In this document: positions 1 through 42,764 of the stretch, one piece after another
Position numbering within the stretch: position 1 is the stretch's first letter
How the letters are laid out: each line of letters opens with the position of its first letter
The notes under the pieces: model-generated
Seen by the model: the letters and a program-made list of their open reading frames with translations, nothing else
The model's database searches: none
Told to the model about the DNA's origin: nothing
Program-made: the position numbers and the translations under genes
Source: Terebella lapidaria
Taxonomy: Eukaryota; Annelida; Polychaeta; Terebellida; Terebellidae
Length of the DNA: 64,000 nucleotides
Direction of reading: 5' to 3'
Assembly: GCA_949152475.1 (NCBI GenBank)
Contig: OX424568.1
Location: 6,981,667 to 7,045,666, forward strand

Positions 1-29231
<29,231 letters not shown>

Positions 29232-30750
29232 TGCCCCCTGGTGTCAGCCACGATAACTACAGACGCGCTGCACACACATACACTCGCATCATTGTCTGGA
29301 TATTATACGTTGTCTTCGAGTGTTTACAAGCTTACAGTGGTGACCTCCAGCGGATAAAGATGAAAGCGTTTTTCCCCCCTGATATTTCTTCCCTGTTGCC
29401 GCCTATCATCCATCGAACATCACCACAGCTCATCGCTTCACTTACCAGTACTTTGTGTGAATTTGCTGCCAAGGTTCTTGCAACTGTTCATCCCAATTTC
29501 ACTGTGAAGTCTGTCAACAAACGCTGTAGTATATTTGTCCTGTTTCGCATGTAGTCTTGTGAATGACTGGGTGCAAAGTTGTATCGTTATTTTGCATTTA
29601 AAAACTGTACAATGTCATTTATTTATACCACTGGTGACTTACCTTCGTCTTCATAACACCAGAACTATGTTATGTACACGTATTTACCTAGAACAAAGTC
29701 CTTGGTACTTATGTTTGTGATGCAAACAACTGAACATAAAATTTTTCTCTACAACATCAGATTGAGATGCAATATTCATGAGCTCATGTTTGTAAATTAG
29801 TAAAACAAAGAGATTTTCGTATATTTTTGCGAGAAAGGTATTGAGAGACTGTGACCAGGGCCCTAGGCAATGTATTCCGATATCGATGTATGATTTGTAA
29901 ATTTTGTGTCACATAAATAGTATAATATTTTGAATATAAGTGATCCATATAAAGATATCAACGACTGATTCCCCGCAATGTTTGTAACTCCTATGAGGAC
30001 TCCTGTCACGTAGGGCAATGAGAGAGTGATCAGGAGATAGTAGCGTGTTGCAGATAACCATATCTTATATACAAGGATAGGGAAATCCCAGATACCCAAG
30101 CTCTGTCCCAGTAGGCTTGACACATGTACTCCAAATCATTCTCTATTGTACATTTTGTTGAATTAAAATCACCCATGAAGCACTGCTTGTCAGAGCTGTA
30201 TGCCAGGACTGTCTGTCTGTGTGTCTGCTGACCGACTACGACCGTTGTCACTGCTTCAGAGACTGGCTCATCTCTGTAAATTTCTTCACAGATTAGACTA
30301 TTTCTATGGCAATCACAAGCTGAGACAACATTTTGACAAGTTTTCCGGCCTATCTCGTCTTTGTTCTCATTCAACCCATCAAAAATCATTGTCATTGCAA
30401 GCATTATCATGCATATTCATGAACCCGTGCAAACTCGCGTAGGACAGGTCCACACGAAAGACTGCATTTCACTTTCAGATTGACGTTATATTGTAAAAGT
30501 AGTGCACAGCTTCACAAGTTATTGTATTCCTGTAATTATAAAGCCCCATGGAAATTTAATGTCAAGAAAAGTAATATTTTAAAGATCACACACATTTGGT
30601 TTATGTATGCACTTAAAGATAGCGTTATGATGACATTATAAAGCTTTCGTCATAATGCAGCCCTGCGAGACCAACCAGGCATGTGCAGTATCATATAAGA
30701 GGTTAGTTTGAAATGGTTACTGTGATGTAATAAATTGATATAATAAAACA
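29232..30750 (+). other. CUL4 3' UTR / downstream region
   Basis: No coding potential is evident after the CUL4 stop; short ORFs in this stretch look fortuitous. AATAAA signals occur at 30729-30734 and 30742-30747 and an ATTAAA near 30162. One of these may end the transcript, but the cleavage site cannot be fixed from sequence alone. Confidence 0.4.
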
Positions 30751-30824
30751 TCATGTTTTGTTCTTGAACTTTTATATTAGCTCAACATGCCATTTGCAGC
30801 AACAACAAAAATTCCATTGAAATA

Positions 30825-33590
30825 TGTTTAGGATTTTTATCCAGTTGTTCCTCACAATAGGAGCTGTACCGGTTAGTTTCCAGTAAGACAAGTTCTAGAG
30901 TAAGAATCCAGAATACTGCAGACTGAGGCTTCAATATTGACATATCAAATAGGAAGTCATATATGGTGATTTCAGTGGCGACTTTGAATTTTTTGTCCTT
31001 CAGTAATCTGAAAGATCAAAACAGCATTATTCGTTGGAAAACGATCATTTTCGGGACTTGAGTTACCATTTCCTCAAAATTTGTATGTCTAATTGATGCA
31101 TAGGTCTTGACTTATGCAAATGCCCAGAGACGAAACCTATCGTTTTCCGAAACAATACATTTATTAATTTGTCAATGAGTCAACTTGCGACAGCGATGAC
31201 CTGTGATCATACTAGTTGGTTGTAGTTTGGAAACAAATACCTTGAATGTATATGAATGTATGGAACTAAGAGCTTTGTGGCACATCTTGCAATCTTGAGC
31301 TTGATCTCGGGTGACCATCAGTGTTCCAACTAAAAATCATGCCTACCACAAGACGTGTACATGTAAATTGTCCAACGGAGAAATGTACTGAAAGACAGGA
31401 GAGCATAGTCATGAGCATGTTCAAACTCAAAGCCCCTGGTAAGTGATGTTCCCCTCGGGCACATTTGGATTGAAAATTGCCCAATTTTGAAATTGTGTAA
31501 GTTGGTCTTTATAGTCAAATAGCTTGTGGACATAGACATGTGTGTATTGAAAGTCATATATGACATACATGATGGTTTCCTTTCATTATGACCTCTGATG
31601 ACATAGAGTGCTCAATATCACCTCTAAACGCTAATGTGATATGTGTAAAAATGGCCTGTGTGGTAAGTTATCTGAGGCTACAACTTTTGACAAAAAGCAA
31701 AAGTTTGTACATGTACTATAAGCATATAGGAAGTTTTATGTTGCACATCATTTGAGGAACTTGAACTTGACCTTCGTATGACCTTGAAGACTAAATCTCA
31801 AGGTCACGCCTGACATGAAATGTTATTAGCCGCTACAGACAAAATGGTTGAGCTAATGTATTGTATTATGAGCATATAGAAAATCCTATAATTGTGACTC
31901 TTGGTAAGTCTGAACTAGACAAAGATGACCTTGAAGACCAAACATGTCTTAGGAGTATTAGGGATGAACTTCCATTTCAACCTGAATTTTTTCTACTGAG
32001 TCGACATTTTTTGTTTCCATGCATATCTCGAAAACTCGTGTATTGTAGAGCAACACACATTTTTAGTTTACCGGCCCTTTGGGCCGATAAGCTATTATCG
32101 TTGTTTTCCGTCCGTCCGTTGTCTGTCCGGGTCTGTAACTTTTTTTGGCATCATGAATTCCCCCATAAATTTGTCAGAACATACCATAGGCCAATATCTT
32201 AAGACGTTCAAATTTTTAGGATTTTTATCGCAATTGTTCCTCACAATAGGAGCTGTACCGGTTATTTTCCAGTAAGAAAAGTTCTTCTGGAGTAAGAACC
32301 CAGAATACTGCAGCATGAAGCTTCAATATTGACATATTCAAATAGGAAGTCCTATATGGTGATTTCGGTGGCGACTTTGAATTTTGACCTTCAGTAATCT
32401 GAAAGATCAAAACGGCATTATTTGTTGGAAAACGATCATTTTCGGGACTTGAGTTACCATTTCCTCAAAATTTGTATGTCTAATTGATGCATAGGTCTTG
32501 ACTTATGCAAATGCCCAGAGACGAAACCTATCGTTTTCCGAAACAATACATTTATCAATTTGTCAATGAGTCAACTTGCGACAGCGATGACCTGTGATCA
32601 TACTAGTTGGTTGTAGTTTGGAAACAAATACCTTGAATGTATGTGAATGTATGGAACTATGAGCTTTGTGGCACATCTTGCAATCTTGAGCTTGATCTCG
32701 GGTGACCATCAGTGTTCCAACTAAAAATCATGCCTACCACAAGACGTGTTCATGTGAATTGTCCAACGGAGAAATGTACTGAAAGACAGGAGAGCATAGT
32801 CATGAGCATGTTCAAACTCAAAGCCCCTGGTAAGTGATGTTCCCCTCGGGCACATTTGGATTGAAAATTGCCCAATTTTGAAATTGTGTAAGTTGGTCTT
32901 TATAGACAAATAGCTTGTGGACATAGACATGTGTGTATTAGAAGTCATATATGACATACATGATGGTTTCCTTCCATTATGACCTCTAATGACATAGAGT
33001 GCTCAATATCACCTCTAACCGCTAATGTGATATGTGTAAAAATGGCCTGTGTCGTAAGTTACTCTGAGGCTACAACTTTTGACAAAAAGCAAAGGTTTGT
33101 ACCATAAGCATATAGGAAGTTTTATGTTGCACATCATTTGAGGAACTTGAACTTGACCTTCGTATGACCTTGAAGACTAAATCTCAAGGTCACGCCTGAC
33201 ATGAAATGTTATTAGCCGCTACAGACAAGATGGTTGAGCTAATGTATTGTATTTTGAGCATATAAAAAATCCTATAATTGTGACTTTTTTGGTAAGCCTG
33301 AACTAGACAAAGATGACCTTGAAGACCAAACATGTCTTAGGAGTATTAGGGATGAACTTCCACTTCAACCTGAATTTTTTTCTACTGAGTCGACATTTTT
33401 TGTTTTCATGCATATCTCGAAAACTCGTGTATTGTAGAGCAACACACATTTTTAGTTTACCGGCCCTTTGGGCCGATAAGCTATTATCGTTGTTTTTCGT
33501 CCGTCCGGGTCTGTAACTTTTTTTGGCATCATGAATTTCCCCATAAATTTGTCAGAACATACCTTAGGCCAATATCTAAAGACGTTTTTT
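30825..33590 (+). repeat. 1.39-kb direct tandem duplication of Helentron-like repeat DNA
   Basis: The segment from about 30825 to 32215 is repeated from about 32216 to 33590 with an offset of 1388-1391 bp and only scattered differences. Each copy ends with TGCATATCTCGAAAACTCGT, then a hairpin TTTACCGGCCCTTTGGGCCG and GTCCGTCCG. Short ORFs are duplicated with it. Confidence 0.9.
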
Positions 33591-35640
33591 TAAATTTGCC
33601 AATTTGGCGGCAATTTTTGACGAAAAATTGCCAATTTTGGACTTTGGTGGCCATTTTCTTGAAAACTGTCTGATCAGTTTTGAGATTTTTGTTTCAAAAC
33701 ATTCCCCTCATGTACCTCTATGACGTGTGTGATTTTCGTTGCCCTTGAATCGCCGGTCTGCGTGTGGTGGCCATTTTGATTTTTTAACGGGTCGGCGAAA
33801 ATTATTCTTTTTGTCCCAAATCAAGTCACTATTCGTTTGGAGACCTAAATTTTTTGGGACTTAAAAAATTTCACCCCTTCATAATGGGAACTGTGCGGAG
33901 TAATCTCATAGAGCACTTCAAGATAGAGCCTAAGTATTGGCACATTCAAATGGAAAATCACATAATGCGGTTTGAGTGGTGACCTTAAATTTTACCTTCA
34001 ATGACCTTGAAAGGTCAAAACGACCCTTTTTGTCAAAAACGATGCATTTTGTCTTTGATGGCCATTTTCTCAAAATCTATTCAGACAGTTTTCCTCGAAT
34101 CATGTATAAGATTCTCCTTATGTACCTTTGTGATGTGTATACGTGTTGTTGCCTTTGAAATATGGTCTGCGTGGGGTGGCCATTTTGATGTTTTGACAGG
34201 TAGGCGAAAAAAAAAAATTTTGTCCAAAATCAAGTCATTATTCGTTTTGAGCCATTTCCACAAAATTATTATTTTTTTTTTTGGCCATTGAAAAAATGTT
34301 TGGACTTGGAAAATTTCACCCAATTTCTCCTTCATAATGGGAGTTGTGCGGGGTAAACTCCTAGAACACTTCAAGATAGAGAATAAGTATTGGCACATTC
34401 AAATGGGAAATCATATATTGCGGTTTGAATGGTGACTTGGTTATGACCATTAATGACCATGGAAGGTCAAAACGACCTTTTTTGTTAAAAAAACAATGAT
34501 TTTTGTCTTTGGTGGCCATTTTCTCAAAATCTATGCAGACAATTTTCCTCGAAATACATAAGATTCTCCCTATGTACCTTTGTGATGTGTACGAGTTTTG
34601 TTGCCTTCTATTCGACGGTATGTGAAAATATGTCATTAACGAGAAAAATTTTTCAAGATGTAATTTGATTTCGTATCATACAGAAAACGTGTTTCTATCA
34701 ACATTCACAAACATCTTTTAGCAATAGATTTTAAAATCAGTGTAACAACCTGAAATGTGAAATGTTTATATGTATTTAGTATTCTATGCAATTCTCATGA
34801 ATGCCGGTAAGCTACGGCACCCTTGGTGTAATGTTTAGGTTATCAAACCTGTGGTTTAGGTTTAAAGATTTGAATGCTGGAAAAGCTCGATATGTGGGCT
34901 TGAAAGGCCCAAAAAGACCTGATATGCAGAAATTGCCATATGAGATGAAAACACTTGTACATATGGCTTAGGTTTGCATCAGAAGCATATAGGATAGCAT
35001 GGCGCATCTGTTGGTGACTTTGAGGTTGACTTCACACGACCTTGAAGGATGAATCTCAAGGCCACGGGAACCTGAAATGTGTAAATTGGCCTCTTCAGAC
35101 AAAATGCTTGTAAATAGACCCCATGTTTATATCATGAGTCATATATATCACGAGTCATATATATATAGGAAGTCGTATGTAGCACATCTTTTGGTGACAT
35201 TGAACTTGACCTCATATGACCTTGAATGCATCTCAATGTCACATGTAATAGGAAATGTGTGAATTAGCATCTGGAGCCAGACCACTGATACAGCTGCCAG
35301 ATACAGCTGAGGACTGCATTATAAACATATAACAAGTCATATATATATATATCATGCATTCTTTGGTGATCTTGAGGTTGACCTCAGACGACCTTAAAGG
35401 TCGAATCTCAAGGTCACACCTGACCTGAAATGTGTAAATTGTCCGCTACAGACAAAATAGCTTATATTCGTATTAGGAACATCTAAAAGGTCATATTCAA
35501 CACACCTAATGGTGACATTGGAGTTCACAAAGATGACCTCGATTGGTAAATATCAAGGTCGTATCTCAACTATGGTGCTTAAACTTATGTTAAAGACCTA
35601 GTTGCAAGCTGATGAAAGTTGAACCAATCTGAAGGTTTTG
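33591..35640 (+). mobile_element. Degenerate Helentron-like element body
   Basis: Shares text with other elements in the window (GACTTTGGTGGCCATTTTCT, CTGTCTGATCAGTTTTGAGA). It has a ~435-bp block starting TTCATAATGGGA repeated at about 33880 and 34322. From 34.9 to 35.6 kb it holds spaced GACCTTGA(A)GG and CTCAAGGTCA words. No coding capacity. Confidence 0.6.
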
Positions 35641-36560
35641 CACTGCCCGAATTTCGTTACAGCTTTACGGAGATTTGTCTTTAAATGCTTCCCATCTTGC
35701 TCGTACCCGAGGTTACGGCTGATTGAGAAGTGTACATGTTACGATATGAAGGGTACCTTGAGCACTTGCAGTTTGGTTGTTGCCTTTGACTTCTTTCATG
35801 CATAATCACCATTTCTGACTCAGACCCTACGGAACCTTGTCTTAGGTCTGAATGATCATTAAGCACGACCACGATACCTCCACGATAGATGGTAGCAAAC
35901 ATGCATGTTCAATTAAGGCATTTAGGCCAGTTTCGCCTGTGACAGAGAACAACCTAATCGAGCTAAAGAGTTTCCATTGACCCTAACTGGCGTTTCGTGT
36001 TTTTTTTTCACAGGTAGGTGCGACCTTATAGTATTCAATATACTTATCTCAAATCTGAAATGTTAGCAGAAATCTCGTTATGAATTTCGTTCTGTTGATT
36101 TATGGTTACTTAGTTAATTCGTGAACATATGTGTATAATCCAACGACGTCAACTTGTCATCAGCATGGGAGTCACTCTTCTGGGGTTCAACTCTGACTTG
36201 TGAATAGGTAGGCTATCATGTGGGATCAATATTGTGGCACACTCGCAGGGTTGTGGGGGTAGCTGTGTCTTAGAAAGTAAAAAGTTCGTCCAGGCCCTTT
36301 AAATCTGAATTGATCCAGAGAACTTTTCTAATTCAGTAGACATTTCATCCTTGTGTCATTGGTGACTGTCAATGGTGAGGAATCATGCGACAGTATCGGT
36401 ATTTCAACTGAGCAATCGAATCCAGCTGGGAACAGCCACTCTGGACGTTCTTCTATTAATTTCCCAACCTGACTATTATATCAACTCCGGGGCTCCGTAT
36501 ATCTTGACGATAGAAACAACTGCAGTCGTTGTAATTTGATGATTAGTTCCCAAGATATCC
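35641..36560 (+). other. Intergenic DNA, no gene seen
   Basis: Only short ORFs without motifs. Confidence 0.5.
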
Positions 36561-36659
36561 GCAAAAAAATAAGGCATTTAATTCCATTCCACTCGCATGA
36601 AACCCTGCTGGGTTTTGGACTATACCTATCGGAAAATATTGTCTTCAGTTTTGTTGATA

Positions 36660-36763
36660 GCATAAAAAAGGATCTGGTTTCTGGGGCCCTTGAGCGAGCC
36701 CCAGACCCCACGCCGTATAATGTTGGACCCCCTCTTTCCAAATTCCTGAATCCGCCCCTGGAT
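36660..36763 (+). mobile_element. Truncated hAT-like element end
   Basis: Ends ATCCGCCCCTG, the complement of the CAGGGGCGGAT terminus typical of hAT elements. The inner text CTTGAGCGAGCCCCAGACCC resembles the complete element at 50789-51737. No matching left terminus is found. Confidence 0.5.
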
Positions 36764-37071
36764 CGGTCAAAATATGGGAGCTGGCTCAAGGACTATATAT
36801 ATTGTCTAACGCAGATTTCCGAGCCGTTATGATGTGACCCGAAGTTATTATACACCAGAAGGCGGCATGACCTACATCAAGGAAATCCCCCAGAAACCAG
36901 GAAGACATCAACGCTGTCGTTGTAACAACATAAAACAGGTAATTCGTGTTTGAGAGTCCGATGGGCATATCACCATACTCAGTATGTTGTTCATAATCGG
37001 TACTTTAAAACAATATAATATAATGGTTGTTTGATGGGCGGTGTGACGGTTGGAATGTCCGATTTGGTCTA

Positions 37072-37196
37072 TTGGACGCCTGCCATTGGCAGCCCGATCC
37101 TTGTATATTGGTGATGGATTCCAATACATGTCAGGCGTCCAACTAATGATAACTTCACGCCGCCAAGAAAATTCATTATTACTATTTGCTTGGCGG
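37072..37196 (+). repeat. Two adjacent hairpins
   Basis: TTGGACGCCTG at 37072-37082 pairs with CAGGCGTCCAA at 37132-37142. Just after it GCCGCCAAG pairs with CTTGGCGGC (about 37162-37196). Confidence 0.7.
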
Positions 37197-37354
37197 CATT
37201 ATTACTATATTTTACTATTATTATCATCATTATGATATTCTGACAAAAGCATCAATCATGCAGCGACTCAACACAACTTCAAACATTGTTATTGAATGTT
37301 TTAACTTTTGATTCACGATGTAGTACAATGTACCTGTCATTTGAACTAGTTTCA

Positions 37355-37425
37355 CAAGACGCGGGCGTCGAGTGAAAGAGGCGGACCTCGAACGAAGGGT
37401 GGTTTCGTTCGAGGCCCGCGTTTTG
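37355..37425 (+). repeat. CpG-rich hairpin
   Basis: CCTCGAACGAA pairs with TTCGTTCGAGG inside 37381-37420. An overlapping outer pair (CAAGACGCGGGC with GCCCGCGTTTTG) offers an alternative fold. It is unusually CpG-rich for this AT-rich stretch. Confidence 0.7.
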
Positions 37426-37762
37426 CACCTGGTGGCCTCAAACGTTATTTGATGTCATCAGTTACGTGAATACGCATGTATTGTTTAATCAATGGAGTGT
37501 AGAGCCCAGGAAATGGTGAATAACGAGGTCATTGAACAACCAGATCGCCATATATACAAGGAGGGTAGCATTGTGCGGATAGTGACTCCATCATCGGCTG
37601 GAGCACACGTAGAGTCGAGTGGCCATTTCTCGATTACACAATCGAAGCACAATATGTAAATAACAAGGAACACAATTATTAGCAGTAAAAAAAAAATCTA
37701 AACCTCCAATATACAATCGACTTTGGTCAATGCTGAAAGATTCATTCAGATTCATGAATGGA

Positions 37763-37811
37763 AGATTCATTCATTCATTCATTCATTCATTCATTCATTC
37801 ATTCATTCATT
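37763..37811 (+). repeat. (ATTC)n microsatellite
   Basis: About 12 perfect ATTC units. Confidence 0.97.
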
Positions 37812-38292
37812 TATGTTCCAGTCTCAGCAAAAAAATCAATATATGTTTTTGAATGCAAGGACCAGCTCAATAGGCTTGCTTTTTGGAAGCGTGAATGTTC
37901 GTAAATGGCATACATGTATATTCCACAAGGCTGACAAACAATAACACAGCCGTTTTATCTTGACCACCCTGCAGTGTGTTTAAATTATCCAATGGTTAGT
38001 GTGTTTCACATTTATTGGACGATGATAGTTCATGGGTGTGATATACATCTATGGAATCGTTGATGAACGATAAAACTTCTCACTAACCAACGAATGCTTG
38101 GGTTTAAAACAGTATCATATTCTACTACTAGTATGTCATACTACATCCAGTTCGTTCGTTATCTCAGTATTTACTTTGGAATTTCCTACTTTGACCATTG
38201 AATGAATTGTAAATATTTATTCTTCAGAGAAGACATGGACTTTCTTATCACAATTTTCCTTATCACATTTCTGTGGTTTTAGCAGAATTTTT

Positions 38293-39561
38293 TGGTTACC
38301 GAACCTTTGGTCCGATAACCTATTGCCATGGCGCTGCGTCCGTTGTCGTCCGTCGTCGTCCGTCAACATTATTATCTTTAAAGTTTACGATCGAATCTTC
38401 CCGAAATTTTGCACAAAAATGCCTAAAAATATTTCGAGAGGGAGGTATTTTATATTTTTTTATTTTTGCATTTTTCTGAAATGGTGGCCATTTTTGTCGA
38501 TGGCCAATTGTGAACTTTGACAGCCATTTTCTCAAAAACTGTCTGATCAGTTTTGAGATTTTTGTTTCAAAAGATTCCCCTTATCTTTATTTTTTTCTGT
38601 TCCTCGTCCCCGCCCGCCTGTGTTCAAAAGCAGCCTCCTGGATTTTTTTATTTGCGATTCTCAAATAAAAAATAAAAAGTGTTCCCGCCCCTATTTTGAG
38701 GATAGTGAATGATCGAGACACGGAATCTCAGCAGTCAACTTAGACATATATTTAACTTACCTCCTTGTTTTCACTCTCCTCGAAATGAGACAAACGCTAC
38801 CAGTTTTCAAAAACAGTTATTCTATGTGGTTATGTGTATGTAAAAGTACATATAAAATTGTGGTCATGAATTGATTTACTATATTCCTTATGTATACTTC
38901 AATGGACATATCAACTACTAGAACGGTTCTCGATAATTACTCATCATTGGAATATATTATCAACAGACGGTTTTTGATAATACTACTAGTGCACAGAATC
39001 ATCCTGTCTGTGCTGACTTCTGGGAAGGTGCCCGGCCAAGAGGTTTCAAGCCCAAATAAATCAAGCCTCTAGAAATGAAATCATTAAAGTCATGTGTTAC
39101 ACATGAGTTCAATTCTTAAGGCTTGATTCATTTGGGCTTGAATGTGTCTGTGCGGAAGTGTTTTTTTCAATCAATCAATGAATCAAAATTATTTTCATTT
39201 CATACGTATGAAATGTCGTCCCACCAAAAATAAAAAGTGCCTCCCTACTCAATTTTCTCTTGAGCTGAGGACGGTATTTTTTGAAAAATTTAAAATAAAA
39301 AGTTCCTCCCTACCCAGTTTTGAAAAAAATAGGAGGACGAGAAACAGAATATGTATTTTTTTAGGCCTTATGAACATATAGAATATCAAATGCCGCACAC
39401 ATACATGTAATGGTGACATCGAAGATCACACGGATGACCTTGATTGGTAAATCTCAGGGTCATATGTTCACACTGCGAACCTTGATTAGTAAATCTCAAG
39501 GTCTGTTACCTACCAATGCTGCCATGGCCAAACCAAAATTGTCCGGTAACCTATCTAAGCC
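38293..39561 (+). mobile_element. Helentron/HINE-like element, GGTTACC family, copy 1
   Basis: Starts after a T run with the hairpin GGTTACCGAACC...GGTCCGATAACC, followed by GCGTCCG-type text. Ends GTCCGGTAACC (inverted to the start), hairpin AGCCTTTGGGCT and T run. No coding capacity. Confidence 0.7.
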
Positions 39562-40622
39562 TTTGGGCTAATTTTTTTTCCGCTGATTTGGTTTCCGACC
39601 GATACCTTTAGTCTGCCTCGATGTATCTTTGCCAAATATTCAGCATTGGTCAGACATATTATGTGGAAGAACCCTATCCGTTTTTCAGCCGGGTACGAGT
39701 TCCGTGATGTCCGTGAGGATGAAATCCATGTCGAATATTGGACTTTTTTTCCGCACGATAACCCAAAAAATATACAGGCAATGGCTGCAGAACTTTGCAT
39801 GGAGGTTCATATATCAACAACGAAGAACCCTATTTATTTGGGGATCAATCTGTCAAACGACCTTTGACCTAGAGGTCAGTAGAATTTTCGCCCAGTCATC
39901 CTTGAGGTTTCATGCATATCTCGGAAACTATGCGTCATAGAGTGAAACGGACGTTATTTTCGACTCCTCGCCCTAGACAAACATGTATTAGGGATGACCT
40001 TCGACCTTGGTTTGAATTTTTCTGCTGAGTCGGCATTTTTCGTTTCCGTTGATATCTCGGAAACGGTGCGCGTACAGCGAAATGGACGTTATTTTCGGAC
40101 TAGTCGCCCTAGACAAATATGTCTAAGGGGTATTAGGATGAACTTTGACCTTGACCTTAAATTTTTCGCTGAGTCGGCATTTTTCGTTTTCGTTGATTTC
40201 TCGGAAACGGTGTGTCGTAGAGTGAAACGGACGTTATTTTCGGTCTCGTCGCCCTTGACAAACATGTCTAAGGGGTATTATGGATGAACTTTGAACTTGA
40301 CCTGACATTTTTTTGCCGAGTCGGCATTTTTTCGTTTTCAGCGATATCTCGAAAAACACGGTGTGTCGTAGAGCGAAGCAGACATTATTTTCAGATTCGT
40401 CACCCTAGACAAACATGTTCAAGGGGTATTATGGATGAACTCTGACCTTGAAATGAAAACGGACTTTATTTTCTGACTCGTCGTCCTAGACAAACATGTC
40501 TAAGGGGTATTTTGGATGAACTTTGTGTTGTAGAGCGAAACTGACATTATTTTCGGATCGTCGCCCTAGACAAACATGTTTGAGGGGTAGTATTGATGAA
40601 CTTTGACCTTAACTTGATTTTT
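39562..40622 (+). mobile_element. Tandem repeats related to the 147-bp pearl-type core, left part
   Basis: Opens CGCTGATTTGGTTTCCGACC like the start of the element at 20.7 kb, then units with ATATCTCGGAAACGGTGCG, GACGTTATTTTCGG and AGACAAACATGTCTAAGGGG. Interrupted by the element at 40623-41897 and resumed at 41898. Confidence 0.7.
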
Positions 40623-41897
40623 AGGTTACCGGACCTTTGGTCCGATAACCTATTGGCATGGCGTTGCGTCCGTCGTCCGTCCGTCCGTCCGTCCGTCCGT
40701 CCGTCCGTCCGGCGTTAACATTTTTATCTTTAAAGTTAACGATCGAATCTTTCTGAAATTTTGCACAAAAATGCCTAAAAATATTTTGAGAAGGAGGTAT
40801 TTTTTTGGTTTTTGATTTTCGCATTTTTTTCAAAATGGCGGCCGTTTTTGTCGAAAAACGCTCAATTTTGGACTTTGACGGCCATTTTCTCAAAAACTGT
40901 CTGATCAGTTTTGAGTTTTTGGTTTCAAAAGATTCCCCTCATATACCTCTGTGATATGTATAAGTTTGGTTGCCCTAAATCTGCCGGTTTCTGTGTGGCG
41001 GCCATTTTGAATTTTTGGCGGGTCGGCGAAGAAAATTTTTTTCGCCCCAAATCACATTACTATCCATTTTGGGCCATTTCTAGGGCAAAAAAAAATTTTC
41101 ACCCTTTGAAAAAAATTTTGGACTTAGAAAATTTTCGGCACTTTTTTCCTTCATAATGGGAGCTGTCAGGACTGTACTCATAGAACGCTTGAAGATAGAG
41201 CTTAGAAATTGGCACTTTCAAATGGGAAGTCATATATGGCGACTTGTGTGGTGACCTTGAATTTGACCTTCGATGACCTTGAAAGGTCAAAACAGCCATT
41301 TTTGGGTCGAAAAACGCTCAAATTTGCACCTGGCCTGTATTTTCTCAAAAAGTGTCTGATCAGTTTTGAGATTTTTGCTTAAAAAGATTCCTCTTATATA
41401 CCTCTGTGACGTGTATAAGTTTTGTTGCCCTTGAATCGCCGATCTCCTTGTGGCGGCCATTTTTAATTTTGGACGAGTCGGCGAAAAAAATTTTTCGATG
41501 ACCTTGAAAGGTCAAAACAGCCATTTTGGGGTCAAAAAATGCCCAGATTTGCCTCTGTAGATGGAATGCTTGCAGAGAGAGCTCATGTTATGAACAGGAA
41601 GACATATATGGCACAACTAATGATGACCTTGAACTTGACGTCAGATGACCTTGAGTGCCAAATGTCTGACTTGGAATGTGTAAATTGACCTGAGCGGCCT
41701 AAACGATTCCACCCAACATATAGAATATCAAATGCCGCACACATACATGTAATGGTAACATCGAAGTTCATACGGATGACCTTGATTGGGATTTACACTG
41801 CGAACCTTGATTGGTAAATCTCAAGGTCTGTAACCTGCCAATGCTGCCATGGCCAAACCAAAATTGTCCGGTAACCTATCTTAGCCTTTGGGCTAAT
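40623..41897 (+). mobile_element. Helentron/HINE-like element, GGTTACC family, copy 2, nested
   Basis: Left end AGGTTACCGGACC with hairpin and a (GTCC)n microsatellite (about 40676-40710); right end GTCCGGTAACC and AGCCTTTGGGCT hairpin. Both borders are T runs. Deleting it restores a continuous pearl-type repeat unit, so it inserted into that array. Confidence 0.8.
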
Positions 41898-42170
41898 TTT
41901 TTTTTTTTCGAGTCGGCATCTTTCATTTTCAGCGATATATCTCAGAAATGGTGCGTCGTAGAGCGAAACGGACGTTATTTTCGGACTCGTCGCCGTAGAG
42001 AGACATGTCTAAGGGGTATTATGGATTATCTTGATTATTATGATTGACCTGAATTTTTTTCCCTGAGGCGACATTTATCATTTTCGCCGATATCTTGGAA
42101 ACAATGTGTCGTAAATAAAATAGTCACCGAAATGCCTCCAAGGCATCTTTAGGCCTTGACGTCTAGTTGA
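41898..42170 (+). mobile_element. Right end of the interrupted pearl-type element
   Basis: Resumes CGAGTCGGCATC...GGTGCGTCGTAGAGCGAAAC and ends CGAAATGCCTCC, hairpin AAGGC...GCCTT and CTAGTT, the same terminus as at 22653. Confidence 0.75.
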
Positions 42171-42750
42171 TCATGGTTACTTGGGAAGAAAACATTCTTT
42201 AAATGGGAAGAGATCAACAGAATCAAGTCGTTGATATGTACAGTATGATAACAGTTTTAAGCTGTCAAGTGTTATGAAACACCAGATATAGTCATGTATG
42301 GACTGTGCAAACCGTCACTCACTGTTGAAACACACTCTTGGACGAAACAATTGTCTGAGTGAATATCATAACCGTGCAAATAGATAGGTGTTGCAGTACA
42401 GGGTACAACTGGAGAAACATAGATCATATAAACATCAGCCTTTTATCAAAATCCTTGTTCCTGTGCGTTGATGTGAGCTAGACCTACATATATTTTGAAA
42501 TAGATGTAAATAGATGTAATCAGGTCAGTTACACCACGCCCAGTGCATACGGGCCCGAGGCCATCATTACAAGAAAATGATATTATTTGGTATTATTACG
42601 TTTATAGTAGTATACTTGTGACTCACAAGATTTATTCATCCATTGTTAATATCAATTGTTTTACATTTTGGTACACGTAAAGCACAAAAAGTGGGCTACA
42701 ATACCTTGTGATAAACCTCTTGTGAATAATCAGTAACGTTTTCATTACAG
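42171..42750 (+). other. Upstream region of TRIM-NHL copy A
   Basis: No ORF of note. Ends in the acceptor-like TTTTCATTACAG at 42739-42750, implying an upstream non-coding exon that I cannot locate. Confidence 0.4.
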
Positions 42751-42764
42751 TCCTTTAAAACACC

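Noticed and set aside
36481..36832. Short ORFs near 36.5-36.8 kb
   Set aside because: Arise from a truncated hAT-like element end; no transposase motif.
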